A stretch of DNA of 64,000 nt from Cellulomonas persica (GTDB lineage: Bacteria; Actinomycetota; Actinomycetes; Actinomycetales; Cellulomonadaceae), in the NCBI RefSeq assembly GCF_007989825.1, contig NZ_BJUA01000004.1, positions 124,001-188,000 of the forward strand. The letters are read 5' to 3'. Positions 6,934 through 15,240 of the stretch are shown in pieces. Numbering within the stretch: the stretch's first letter is position 1; each line of letters begins with the position of its first letter. Under the pieces are notes generated by a model. That model was not told the origin of the DNA and did no database searches. It saw only the letters and a list, made by a program, of their open reading frames with translations. A program made the translations under genes and the position numbers.

Positions 6934-8031
6934 ATGCGTATCCGCACGCACGCGTCGCGCCGACTCGGCGCGCTGGCCGTCGCTCTCGCCGTCGGGGCCA
7001 CAGCGGTCGTCGGGGTCGCGCCCGCGTCGGCGACGACCGAGCCGCCGCCCTCGTCGACCGCGGACGCCGTCGTCGGCGGGCAGAGCGCCAGGAGCGTCGC
7101 CGACGACGCCGCGATGAAGGTCCCCGACGACGTCACGCGCCGCCGGACGGCGAGCGGGCGCGTGCTGATCCTCCCGCTGACGGACGAGTCGTACGCGCTG
7201 ACCTCGGGCTGGGGCCCGCGGTGCATCCCGGTGCGGGGAGGGTCGACGTTCCACCTGGGCCTCGACATGGCCACGCCCGACGGCAGGCCGGTCTACGCCG
7301 TGGCGTCCGGGGTGGTGACGCACGTCGTCGCGCCGAAGAACGGCAACGCGGGTTACGTGACGATCCACTCGGTGATCGAGGGCACGCCGACCTGGATCGC
7401 GTACGTGCACCCGTGGAACCCGGGCAAGTACGTGCGCGTGGGCCAGAAGATCAAGGTCGGCCAGCGCATCGCGGACGTGGGGGCGTCAGGCCCGGCGACC
7501 GCCCCGCACCTGCACCTCGAGGTGTGGGAGAACGCCTTCTACGGCTCGGGCACGTCGGTCGACCCGGCGACGTGGCTGGCGAGCTACCGCCTCCCGGTCG
7601 TGCAGCGTGCCACGGCGGACCGCCGGTCGCCCGCACCGACGAAGTGCACGTACTACTCGACGACGAACCTCAACCTGCGCACGGGGCCGTCGACGAGCTA
7701 CCGCGTCCTGGCGACGCTCGCGCCCAACACGAAGCTGACGAACAAGCCGGGCACCAAGACCAACGGGTTCATCCCGGTGTGGGCCGTGGTGAACGGCACG
7801 AAGACGCGCGGCTGGGTGCACACGGACTACATCTCGCAGAGCCGGACGTACCACCTCGCGTACGCGGTGACGGTGCGGACGAGGCCGAGCGCGAAGGCGT
7901 CCGCGATGTTCGTCGCGAAGGCGGGGACGCAGGTGTCGCCGAAGGAGCTGTCGGGCGGGTGGCGCAAGGTCGCGATCAGCGGCACGGTCGGGTGGGTGCC
8001 GAAGGAGTCGGTCGCTCCGGGTCTCAGCTGA
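6934..8031 (+). CDS. secreted M23 peptidase with bacterial SH3 domains (365 aa)
   Basis: A predicted peptidoglycan endopeptidase acting outside the membrane. Residues 1-34 form a signal peptide (RRLGALAVALAVGATAVVG, cleaved near ASA-TT). The M23 zinc site is complete: GPRCIPVRGGSTFHLGLDMA supplies HxxxD near residue 105, and APHLHLEVWE near residue 190 supplies HxH. Two SH3-like repeats follow, each with an NLRTGPS or VRTRPS signature, and likely bind the wall. A strong ribosome site AAGGAG (6921-6926) precedes the ATG by seven bases. The candidate flagellar-type promoter upstream suggests a role in passing the flagellum through the wall or in motility-linked remodelling, which is inference. 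Length is normal for the architecture. Confidence 0.92.
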   Translation: MRIRTHASRRLGALAVALAVGATAVVGVAPASATTEPPPSSTADAVVGGQSARSVADDAAMKVPDDVTRRRTASGRVLILPLTDESYALTSGWGPRCIPVRGGSTFHLGLDMATPDGRPVYAVASGVVTHVVAPKNGNAGYVTIHSVIEGTPTWIAYVHPWNPGKYVRVGQKIKVGQRIADVGASGPATAPHLHLEVWENAFYGSGTSVDPATWLASYRLPVVQRATADRRSPAPTKCTYYSTTNLNLRTGPSTSYRVLATLAPNTKLTNKPGTKTNGFIPVWAVVNGTKTRGWVHTDYISQSRTYHLAYAVTVRTRPSAKASAMFVAKAGTQVSPKELSGGWRKVAISGTVGWVPKESVAPGLS

Positions 8032-8124
8032 CAGGTCTGGAGCTGACGGGTCTCAGCTGACGCGCGGGTGAAGCTGGGGCCTGGCTGAACTCGGACCAGC
8101 GTCCAGCTCGGGTGAATCAGGAAA

Positions 8125-8138
8125 CGGACGTATCAGAC
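8125..8138. promoter_or_regulatory. 14-bp motif CGGACGTATCAGAC shared with 60067-60080
   Basis: CGGACGTATCAGAC occurs here, 131 bp before the DoxX-family start, and again at 60067-60080, 93 bp before an FAD oxidase start. The shared context extends leftward as GGAAAC/GGAACC. It could be a promoter element or operator for a common regulator. Confidence 0.35.
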
Positions 8139-8169
8139 ATCGGGGCGCGGCTCTCCTCGTCCGCCGAAA

Positions 8170-8185
8170 GCTACCGACCGGTAGC
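8170..8185. promoter_or_regulatory. inverted repeat GCTACCG-AC-CGGTAGC, possible TetR-type operator
   Basis: A perfect 7-bp inverted repeat with a 2-bp centre, 84 bp upstream of the DoxX-family start. ACCGACCGGT-type palindromes are common TetR-family sites, but no regulator gene is adjacent. Confidence 0.35.
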
Positions 8186-8269
8186 GACCCGGTACGTCTC
8201 CCGCGCCTCGACGGCGCCGTCCGGGCTCCCCCCACTCGGCCCCCGGGCCGCGACACGAAGGGCAGCTCC

Positions 8270-8935
8270 ATGCCTGCGCTCTCCCAGAAGTTCCGTCCGG
8301 CTTCCCGCACGACGAGGTACGCGACGCCGACGAAGCCCGCAGCCGACCCGGCCGCGGACGCGCTCGTCCCCGCCAACACGTGGACCCCGACGACGACCGC
8401 ACCGTCGAGCAGTACGCCCACCGCCGGCAGCGACGCGGCCACGACCGCACCGGCGCAGACGCTGATGCGGCGCTCGCGGGCGCTCGTCGAGCGCGGGGTC
8501 GACACGCTCGCAGAGATCCTCGCGAGGTACTCGATCACCGCGCTGCGGGTCGCGCTCGGGCTCGTCTTCCTCGGGTTCGGCGTGCTCAAGTTCTTCCCCG
8601 GCGTGAGCCCGGCGGAGGACCTGGCGCAGCGCACGATCGGCGAGCTCACGCTGCACCTCGTCGGCCCGAGCGCGGCGCTGCTCATGACCGCGGTCATCGA
8701 GACGGTCATCGGCCTGACGCTGCTCACCGGCCGGTTCCTGCGCGCCGGTCTCGTCCTGCTGGCCGTCGCGCTCGTCGGGATCATGTCCCCGCTCGTGCTG
8801 TTCTTCGACGAGCTGTTCCCCGCGGGCGGTCCGACGCTCACCGCGCAGTACGTCCTCAAGGACCTGATCCTCGCGGCGGCGGGTGCCGTCGTCGGGGCGT
8901 GGGCGCTGGGCGCCCGGCTGCGCCGCGACGCGTGA
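8270..8935 (+). CDS. DoxX-family membrane protein (221 aa)
   Basis: An integral membrane protein of the DoxX family. From about residue 85 it has four hydrophobic helices: ITALRVALGLVFLGFGVLKFF, LTLHLVGPSAALLMTAVIETVIGLTLL, LVLLAVALVGIMSPLVLFF and VLKDLILAAAGAVVGAWAL. The GxGVLKFFP segment in helix 1 is typical. DoxX proteins are linked to redox or thiosulfate metabolism and, in actinobacteria, to oxidative-stress complexes; the exact role here is unknown. The first 65 residues are Pro/Thr/Ala-rich and probably disordered. An ATG at 8464-8466 would give a protein of normal family size, so the true start is open. Upstream lie a 14-bp motif shared with the 60174 gene and a TetR-like palindrome. 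Confidence 0.8.
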   Translation: MPALSQKFRPASRTTRYATPTKPAADPAADALVPANTWTPTTTAPSSSTPTAGSDAATTAPAQTLMRRSRALVERGVDTLAEILARYSITALRVALGLVFLGFGVLKFFPGVSPAEDLAQRTIGELTLHLVGPSAALLMTAVIETVIGLTLLTGRFLRAGLVLLAVALVGIMSPLVLFFDELFPAGGPTLTAQYVLKDLILAAAGAVVGAWALGARLRRDA

Positions 8936-9089
8936 GCCGTCCGGCCTGACCTGCGCGGGCCGACGCGAGCCGGCGTGGGTCAGCCGGTCCGGCTCGGCGC
9001 GCCTGAACCGCAGACGCCCGACGGGGGGTGCGGTCGCCGTCACGAACGGCCACCGCACCCTCGTCGGGCACCCTCGTCGGAGGTCCTCG

Positions 9090-9695
9090 TCAGGCGGGTG
9101 AGCCGTCGAGCCGGCGCACGACGCGCGCGGGGTTGCCGGCAGCGACGACGTCCGGCGGGACGTCCTTGGTCACGACCGACCCCGCACCGATCACCGACCG
9201 AGCCCCGATCGTGACGCCCGGGCACACGACGACGCTGCCACCGAGCCACACGCCGTCCTCGATCGTGATCGGCGACACCCGCTCCCAGCCCTGCGGCCGC
9301 AGCTCGGGATCGAGCACGTGCGTCGGGGTGTACAGCCGCACGCTCGGGCCGATGAGCACGTCCGCGCCGATGCGGATCTCGCCGCCGCCGAGCGTGAGGA
9401 AGTCCGCGTTGATGAAGGTGCGGTCGCCCACGTGCAGACGGTGCCCGTAGTCCAGGTAGAACGGCGGCCGGAAGTCCACGCCGTCGCCGACGGTGCCGAG
9501 CAGCTCGCGGAAGAGCGCGGCGGCGGCGTCGCGGTCGTCGTCGTACAGCGCGGTGATCCGGCGGCACGTCCGCTGCGTGGCGGTCGTCAGGTCCGCGAGC
9601 TCGGGTCCGAACCGGTAGCGGTACCAGTCGCCCGCGACCATCTTGTCGTACTCGCTGCGTGCGTCCGCGAGGGCCGCGGCGAGGTCGAGGTGCAC
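9090..9695 (-). CDS. sugar O-acetyltransferase, maltose/galactoside type (201 aa)
   Basis: A left-handed beta-helix acetyltransferase of the Maa/LacA family, which moves acetyl from acetyl-CoA to a sugar hydroxyl in the cytoplasm. The N-terminal mac domain reads KMVAGDWYRYRFGPEL. The hexapeptide region runs from about residue 85 (HVGDRTFINADFLTLGGGEIRIGADVLIGPSV) to the C-terminal GVTIGARSVIGAGSVVTKDVPPDVVAAGNPARVVR. The catalytic histidine is in TPTHVLD. Length matches the family (about 185-205 residues). The gene is monocistronic on the minus strand, and its start follows the terminator of the gene upstream. Confidence 0.93.
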   Translation of the reverse strand: MHLDLAAALADARSEYDKMVAGDWYRYRFGPELADLTTATQRTCRRITALYDDDRDAAAALFRELLGTVGDGVDFRPPFYLDYGHRLHVGDRTFINADFLTLGGGEIRIGADVLIGPSVRLYTPTHVLDPELRPQGWERVSPITIEDGVWLGGSVVVCPGVTIGARSVIGAGSVVTKDVPPDVVAAGNPARVVRRLDGSPA

Positions 9696-9769
9696 GGGTG
9701 GTCGTCCTTCTCGTCGTCCGGGGTCTGTCCTGCGCAGTTTCGCAGCCTCGGACGGGCGACCGGCACGAC

Positions 9770-9811
9770 GAAGGCCCCGGTGCGTCGAGCGTTCGTCGTA
9801 CCGGGGCCTTC
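9770..9811 (-). terminator. hairpin terminator of the 9821-10975 gene
   Basis: A perfect 12-bp stem GAAGGCCCCGGT (9770-9781) and ACCGGGGCCTTC (9800-9811) with an 18-base loop, ten bases after the stop codon. It has no U-tract, as is usual in this genome. Confidence 0.8.
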
Positions 9812-9820
9812 GTGGGTGCG

Positions 9821-10975
9821 TCAGCGGACCTTGGCGGCGACGATCGACCCGTCACCGAACACGTTCGTCGACACGTAGAGCGTGCCGTGCGCCCACTCGA
9901 TGCCCGCGGGCTGCGTGAAGGCGCCCAGCACGCGGACCTTGTGGTGCGCCGTCACGACGGACACCTGGTTCCCGACGAGCTCGGCGACGTACGCGTTGCC
10001 CTTCGGGTCGAGCGCGACACCCGTCGCCCCGGCGAACCCGGTGGCGAGCGTGCGGATCTTCCCGGTGCGCGGGTCGATCTTGTGCAGCGCGCCGTTGGCG
10101 CCCAGGCTGCCGTCCTCGGGGCCGCCGGGCAGCGTGGTGACGTACAGCGCGCCGTGCCGGCCGACCTCGACGTCGGTGGGGACGGGCTCGAACGCGTACG
10201 TCTCGCCGACGACGCAGTCGGGCAGCCCGAACAGCGCGGCGGCCTCGGCGGTCACCGTGACCTCGACGGGAGGCAGGACCGCGACGGTGCGGACCGTGCC
10301 GCGACGGTCGACGGACAGGATCGCGTTGGCGCCGGCGTCCGCGACGTACGTGACGCCGTGCACGGTGACCGAGCCGTAGGCGTGCGAGTCGACCGCGCCG
10401 GGGTAGGGCGCGAACTCCGGCGGGAGCGTCGCGGCGCACCCGGCGGGCAGGTCCGTGAAGCCGTACGTGTTGACCTGGTCGGGGTTCGCCGCCCGCTCGT
10501 ACGCGAGCAGGTCCGCGACCTGGCGGATCGTGCCCCTCGGCGAGCGCTGCAGGAGCAGCGACGACGACACGCTCATCTCGTCGCCGACGCGCGTCGCGAA
10601 CGTCGTCGTGCCGCCGTGCACCGACACGGCCGCGACGTCGGTGCCCTCGTCACCCTGGTACCAGCTGACGGGGGCGCCGCCGCGGGGGATCGAGGTGAGC
10701 TGGGCCGCGAAGGCCTGTCCGACGACGAGCGACCCGCGTGGGCCCACGTCGAACGTGAGCGGCCCGGCGAGGTGCTCGGCGACCGTCGTGGTGCCGCGCA
10801 GCACGGGGACCTTGCCCGGGTGGTGGTGACCCGGGTGCCACGACCGGTGCAGTGCGCGGATCGACGACCCGTGCCCCCACGTGTCGGAGCCGTGGGCCGA
10901 GGCGGGGACCGCGCCGGCGACCGCCAGGCCGAGGGACAGTGCCGCTACTCCCGTGAACGTCTTCCATCTCGTCAT
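9821..10975 (-). CDS. secreted ScyD/ScyE-like beta-propeller protein (384 aa)
   Basis: An exported protein of the ScyD/ScyE family (NHL-like propeller). The signal peptide covers residues 1-27 (FTGVAALSLGLAVAGAVPASA), and a His-rich stretch WHPGHHHPG follows. Propeller blades recur as VADAGANAILSVDRRGTVRTV, NGALHKIDPRTGKIRTLATGFAGATGVALDPKGNAYVAELVG and GIEWAHGTLYVSTN. The family is named for cyanobacterial scytonemin-cluster proteins but is common in actinobacteria with no known substrate. The ATG at 10975 is favoured because GGGAGG sits five bases upstream. The gene is monocistronic with a strong terminator, and the protein is probably extracellular. Confidence 0.85.
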   Translation of the reverse strand: MTRWKTFTGVAALSLGLAVAGAVPASAHGSDTWGHGSSIRALHRSWHPGHHHPGKVPVLRGTTTVAEHLAGPLTFDVGPRGSLVVGQAFAAQLTSIPRGGAPVSWYQGDEGTDVAAVSVHGGTTTFATRVGDEMSVSSSLLLQRSPRGTIRQVADLLAYERAANPDQVNTYGFTDLPAGCAATLPPEFAPYPGAVDSHAYGSVTVHGVTYVADAGANAILSVDRRGTVRTVAVLPPVEVTVTAEAAALFGLPDCVVGETYAFEPVPTDVEVGRHGALYVTTLPGGPEDGSLGANGALHKIDPRTGKIRTLATGFAGATGVALDPKGNAYVAELVGNQVSVVTAHHKVRVLGAFTQPAGIEWAHGTLYVSTNVFGDGSIVAAKVR

Positions 10976-11065
10976 CGAGACCTCCCAGTACCCGTCCGGC
11001 ATCGTGTGTCGGGCGCGTGAACGGACAAACGGGACGTTCGACCGTCCGCCTGTCGGGCGGGAGTG

Positions 11066-11611
11066 TCAAGGGTGGCGGGACCCTTGCGCTCCCGCGGAGG
11101 CGCGACGGAAGCGGGTCGTCGGCTCGCCGTCGACCGTGCGGGGGCCCGGGCCGTCGGGCGTGAACCCGAGCCGGCGGAGCAGCCGCACGGAGGCGTCGTT
11201 GCCGTCGACGACGACCGCGACGACCGCCGTGACACCGAGCTCGGTCGTGGCTGCGTCGAGCAGCGCGCTCACCGCTTCCGACGCCAGGCCCCGCCCCTGG
11301 CGGTCGGTCCGCAGCACGTAGCCGACCTCGGCGTCCTCGTCGTGCTTGAGCAGCACCTCGCCGATCACCGTGCCCGTGGCCGACTCCTCGACCGCCAGGA
11401 TGATCCACTCGCCCGGCCCCGCGGTGGTGCGGTCGAGCTTGGCGGCGAGCGCCGCGCGCGTCTGCTCGGGCGTCCGCACGGGCCACGGGATGTACCGCGT
11501 CACCTGCGGGTCGCCGTGGAAGACGACGAGGTCGTCGAGGTCGTCGTCCCGGTGCCCCCGCAGGGTCAGGCGCGGGGTCGTGACGGGCAGGCGCAGCTCC
11601 CACACGGTCAT
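11066..11611 (-). CDS. GNAT family N-acetyltransferase, RimJ-like (181 aa)
   Basis: An acetyltransferase of the RimJ/RimL branch (Acetyltransf_3 type). The N-terminus [18 protein letters not shown], the central [25 protein letters not shown] with the acetyl-CoA loop (QGRGLA, near residue 105) and the terminal [17 protein letters not shown] are standard. Known relatives acetylate protein N-termini, spermidine or antibiotics; the substrate here is unknown. It is divergent from the chemoreceptor gene at 11719, sharing a short intergenic region that carries a flagellar-type promoter for that gene. Confidence 0.88.
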   Translation of the reverse strand: MTVWELRLPVTTPRLTLRGHRDDDLDDLVVFHGDPQVTRYIPWPVRTPEQTRAALAAKLDRTTAGPGEWIILAVEESATGTVIGEVLLKHDEDAEVGYVLRTDRQGRGLASEAVSALLDAATTELGVTAVVAVVVDGNDASVRLLRRLGFTPDGPGPRTVDGEPTTRFRRASAGAQGSRHP

Positions 11612-11654
11612 CCGGGCACCGTACCGACCGCCACGATCGAGTGACCGTCAAGCG

Positions 11655-11682
11655 CTCACAACCGCACCTGGACAGCCGATCA
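11655..11682 (+). promoter_or_regulatory. candidate FliA (sigma-28)-type promoter for the chemoreceptor gene
   Basis: CTCAC at 11655-11659, a 15-base spacer and GCCGATCA at 11675-11682. GCCGAT matches six of eight bases of the sigma-28 -10 GCCGATAA at its most conserved end. It lies 37 bp before the GTG start of a chemoreceptor, a classic target class for this sigma factor. Confidence 0.6.
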
Positions 11683-11718
11683 GCAGGCCGACACCCCTGT
11701 GCGCAAAGGAGCAGCTCA

Positions 11719-13341
11719 GTGAGCAGCGAAACCCCGGTCGTGGCCAGCACGTCTCGTCGCCGCAAGTGGCGGAGCTGGACGATCGGACGACGACTCGCGG
11801 TCGGGTACTCGGTGATCCTCGTCCTGATGGCCGCGGTCGGCGTCGTGTCCTTCACCAACACGCAGGCCCTCGTGGAGAACAGCGACGAGGTCGACCACAC
11901 GTACGTGGTCCTGGGCGAGACCGAGGCGTTGCTCGCCGAGCTCACGGAGGGAGAAGCCGGCCAGCGCGGGTTCCTCCTGACCGGTGTGGACGCGTACCTC
12001 GCCCCGTACAACGCGGCGAGGAGCCAGGTGAAGCAGCGCGTCGAGAACCTCAAGGAGCTCACGGCCGACAACCCCGAGCAGCAGGAACGGCTGACCGAGC
12101 TCGAGCCGTTGGTGGCCTCGAAGTTCGCGGAGATGCAGCAGGCCATCGACACCTACAAGTCCAAGGGTTTCGAGGCCGCACAGACGCTCATGCGGACCGC
12201 GCAGGGGACGCTCGTCATGGACGAGATCAACCGGATCGTCGACGAGATGGAGGGCGCCGAGCGCGCGCTGCTCGACGAGCGCGACACGAGGGCGACCGCG
12301 ACCGCCAACACGACCAAGGCTGCGGTGCTCATCGGCACCGGGCTGGCCGCCGTCGTCGTCGTGCTGCTCGGTGCGCTCCTGACGCGCAGCATCGCGCGCC
12401 CGATCAACCTGCTGACCGGCCGGCTGCGGGAGATCGCCGACGGGGACGGCGACCTCACGCAGCGGATCGAGAACACCCGCCACGACGAGGTCGGTGACCT
12501 CGCGGAGGTGTTCAACCGGTTCGTCGACAACATCGCGACGCTCGTGCGCCAGATCGGGGAGACTGCGGCGACCTCGTCGGCCGCCGCCCAGGAGCTCTCG
12601 GTGATCGCCGCGGACATGACCGAGCAGTCCAGCGAGGCCGCGCACCAGGCGACCGTCGCCGCAGCCGCAGCCGAGCAGATCTCGTCGAACGTGCAGACCG
12701 TGGCCGCCGCCGGCGAGCAGATGGGTGCGTCCATCCAGGCGATCGCCCGCAGCGCCACGGAAGCGAGCGACGCGGGGCGCACGGCCGTGACCAGCACCGA
12801 TCAGGCGAACGAGTCGATCAGCCGCCTCGGGGAGTCGTCCGCCGCGATCGGCGGCGTCGTCACGCTCATCAACACGATCGCGCAGCAGACCAACCTGCTC
12901 GCGCTCAACGCGACGATCGAGGCCGCGCGTGCGGGCGAGGCCGGCAAGGGCTTCGCGGTGGTCGCCGGCGAGGTCAAGGAGCTCGCGCAGCAGACCGCCC
13001 AGGCCACCGAGGAGATCACGTCCCGGATCGCGCAGATCCAGTCCGACGTCGAGCTGGCCGTCTCCGCGATCACGACGACGACCGAGGTGATCGCGCAGGT
13101 CAACGACCACCAGGGCAGCATCGCCGGAGCCGTCGAGGAGCAGAGCGCGACGACGAGCGCGATGGCCGCGGGCGTCGCCGAGGCGGCCGTCGGAGCGACC
13201 AACATCGCGGACAACGTCCGCTCGATCGCCGAGTCCGCGAAGTCCACGGTCGGCAACATCGACCAGGTCCGCTCGTCCGCCGACGAGCTAGCCCGCAACT
13301 CCCAGCACCTCGACGAGCTCGTCGGCCGCTTCAAGGCCTGA
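11719..13341 (+). CDS. methyl-accepting chemotaxis protein with CHASE3-type sensor (540 aa)
   Basis: A transmembrane chemoreceptor. TM1 is at about residues 26-47 ([20 protein letters not shown]). A four-helix CHASE3-like extracytoplasmic domain follows ([22 protein letters not shown] is its signature). TM2 lies near residues 200-222, then a HAMP linker, and the signalling domain runs to the end. The hairpin tip [41 protein letters not shown] is fully conserved, so it should bind CheA/CheW. The GTG at 11719 has AAAGGAG eight bases upstream (11705-11711). The promoter resembles the sigma-28 class, consistent with a flagellated cell. No other chemotaxis genes are adjacent, and a strong hairpin follows the stop. 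Confidence 0.96.
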   Translation: MSSETPVVASTSRRRKWRSWTIGRRLAVGYSVILVLMAAVGVVSFTNTQALVENSDEVDHTYVVLGETEALLAELTEGEAGQRGFLLTGVDAYLAPYNAARSQVKQRVENLKELTADNPEQQERLTELEPLVASKFAEMQQAIDTYKSKGFEAAQTLMRTAQGTLVMDEINRIVDEMEGAERALLDERDTRATATANTTKAAVLIGTGLAAVVVVLLGALLTRSIARPINLLTGRLREIADGDGDLTQRIENTRHDEVGDLAEVFNRFVDNIATLVRQIGETAATSSAAAQELSVIAADMTEQSSEAAHQATVAAAAAEQISSNVQTVAAAGEQMGASIQAIARSATEASDAGRTAVTSTDQANESISRLGESSAAIGGVVTLINTIAQQTNLLALNATIEAARAGEAGKGFAVVAGEVKELAQQTAQATEEITSRIAQIQSDVELAVSAITTTTEVIAQVNDHQGSIAGAVEEQSATTSAMAAGVAEAAVGATNIADNVRSIAESAKSTVGNIDQVRSSADELARNSQHLDELVGRFKA

Positions 13342-13354
13342 CGGCGCGGGCCTG

Positions 13355-13394
13355 CGGCCCGGTGACCTGGTCCGCCCACCAGATCACCGGGCCG
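13355..13394 (+). terminator. hairpin terminator of the chemoreceptor gene
   Basis: The arms CGGCCCGGTGA and TCACCGGGCCG are extended inward by CTGGT/ACCAG, with a six-base loop. It starts 14 bases after the stop codon. Confidence 0.8.
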
Positions 13395-13521
13395 TCGGGG
13401 TACTGCGGCGGTCGGTCGCGCGGATGCGATGTCGCACGGCCGATCGGCTGAACCTCCGCGAAGCGGTCGGTTGCGCGGTGCGGGCGGCACTACGGTGACG
13501 GCACCGCCCAGAGGGGGACAC

Positions 13522-15228
13522 GTGCGCACGTCCGGCCGTACCACTGCTCGTCTGACTGCTGCGTCGGCGGCGCTCGTCGCGCTGGTCCTGACGCAGACCC
13601 CCGGCGCGGCCACAGCCGCGTCGAGTCCCGAGCCGGAACGGCGCAGGATCGGCTCGTCCGTCCTCCTGGCCACCGCCGAGCCGCGCAAGCACGCGAAGCC
13701 GACGAAGCGCGCCGCCGTGACGGTGTCCGACTTCGACGGTGACGGCGTCGACGACCTGGCGGTGGCGGGCAGCGGTCCCGGCTGGACGCACGACGGGCAC
13801 GTCGTCGACGGGGCGGTCGCCGTCCGGTACTCCTCGCTGCAGCGGCGCGACGTCTTCGCCGGGATCACCGAGGCGACCCGCAGCGGCTGTGCCGGGAGCT
13901 TCGCGTCCGCCCTCGCCACGGGGGACTTCGACCGCGACGGCTACGACGACCTCGCGGTCGGGAGCACGTGCGAGAGTCCCGACGGGAGCTACGCGAAGAG
14001 GAACTCCGGCGCCGTCTTCGTCTTCCCCGGATCACGCACCGGGCTGACGCTCACGACGGCACGACGGCTGAGCCGGTCGACTGCCGGGGTGCCCGGCAGG
14101 GCGACCCCGGGCGAGCGGTTCGGTGAGGTGCTCGCGGCCGGGGACCTCGACGGCGACGGGTACGACGACCTCGCGGTCGGGATGCCCCGCGCGACGGTCG
14201 GGTCGGCGAAGCGTGCAGGGAAGGTCGCGGTCCTGTTCGGCGGGCGATCCGGGTTGTCGGGCGAGGGTGCGCAGGCGTTCGACCGCAGCACCGCCGGCGT
14301 GCCGGGCAAGGCCCGAGGTGAGGACCGGCTCGGCACGAGCCTGAGCATCGGGCGGGTCACGTCCGACGGGTACCGCGACCTCGTGGTCGGGGCGCCCGGG
14401 CACTCGTGGGCGTACGGCAGGGAGGGTGCCGTGCTGCTGGTGCCCGGGAGCGCGCGCGGCCTGGCGGTCGCGTCGACGCGCATGGCTGGCAGCACGCGGG
14501 TCGGTCAGGCGCTGAGCGCCGACGCGCGCGCCCCGCACCTGGAGCAGCTCGGCGCGGCGGTCCTGGCCGCAGACGTCGACGGCGACGGTGTCGACGAGGT
14601 GCTGGTCGGCGCTCCCGATTCGTGGGTCGACCGGGTGCCTCGCGCGCGGTCGAGCGAGCAGAGCGGGGTGGTCGTCGTGCTCGACGTCCCAGGCTCGACG
14701 TTCGCGTTCGACGACGTCACGTGGGTGGACCTCGCGTCCGCAGACGTGCCCGGGCATCCCGAGTACGGCGACGCCTTCGGGGCGTCGCTCGCGGCCACGG
14801 ACCTCGACGACGACGGACGTCTCGATGTGGCGATCGGTGCACCAGGGCGGGCCGTCGCAGGACAGGTCAGGGCGGGCGCCGTGTACGTGCTCAAGGGGTC
14901 GCGGTCCGGGCTCACGGGATTCGGCTCGGTCGCGCTCACGCAGCTGAGCCCAGGCGTCGACGGCTACCCGGGTGGGGGGGACCGGTTCGGCGGTGCCGTC
15001 GCCTTCCTCGACGTGGACGGGGCCGAGCGGCGCGACCTCGTCGTGGGAGCCGATCACGACCACGCGCAAGGCGACCGTCCGGGCAACCGGTCCGGGAGCG
15101 TCACGATCTTTCGCACGGTGTCCGGCGTGCTGAAGCCCGGGTCGTCCTGGGGTGGCGTGGATGCGGGCGTCAACGTGCCGGACCGGTGGATGTCGAGGTT
15201 CGGGGGCAGGATCGGCCACCACGGCTGA
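13522..15228 (+). CDS. secreted FG-GAP/integrin-alpha-like beta-propeller protein (568 aa)
   Basis: An exported protein with a signal peptide (LTAASAALVALVLTQTPGAATA). Seven FG-GAP repeats follow, each with a calcium-type loop and a following hydrophobic strand. Examples are SDFDGDGVDDLAVAG, GDFDRDGYDDLAVGS, GDLDGDGYDDLAVGM, TSDGYRDLVVGAPG, DVDGDGVDEVLVGAPD, DLDDDGRLDVAIGAPG and DVDGAERRDLVVGAD. Seven blades fit one closed integrin-alpha-type propeller. Extracellular binding or adhesion is the usual inference; no enzymatic domain is seen. The GTG at 13522 follows GAGGGGG by five bases and puts the signal peptide at the N-terminus, so it is preferred to upstream starts. It converges on the acyltransferase gene, with only 12 bases between the stops. 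Confidence 0.9.
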   Translation: MRTSGRTTARLTAASAALVALVLTQTPGAATAASSPEPERRRIGSSVLLATAEPRKHAKPTKRAAVTVSDFDGDGVDDLAVAGSGPGWTHDGHVVDGAVAVRYSSLQRRDVFAGITEATRSGCAGSFASALATGDFDRDGYDDLAVGSTCESPDGSYAKRNSGAVFVFPGSRTGLTLTTARRLSRSTAGVPGRATPGERFGEVLAAGDLDGDGYDDLAVGMPRATVGSAKRAGKVAVLFGGRSGLSGEGAQAFDRSTAGVPGKARGEDRLGTSLSIGRVTSDGYRDLVVGAPGHSWAYGREGAVLLVPGSARGLAVASTRMAGSTRVGQALSADARAPHLEQLGAAVLAADVDGDGVDEVLVGAPDSWVDRVPRARSSEQSGVVVVLDVPGSTFAFDDVTWVDLASADVPGHPEYGDAFGASLAATDLDDDGRLDVAIGAPGRAVAGQVRAGAVYVLKGSRSGLTGFGSVALTQLSPGVDGYPGGGDRFGGAVAFLDVDGAERRDLVVGADHDHAQGDRPGNRSGSVTIFRTVSGVLKPGSSWGGVDAGVNVPDRWMSRFGGRIGHHG

Positions 15229-15240
15229 CGTCGCGGCGGG

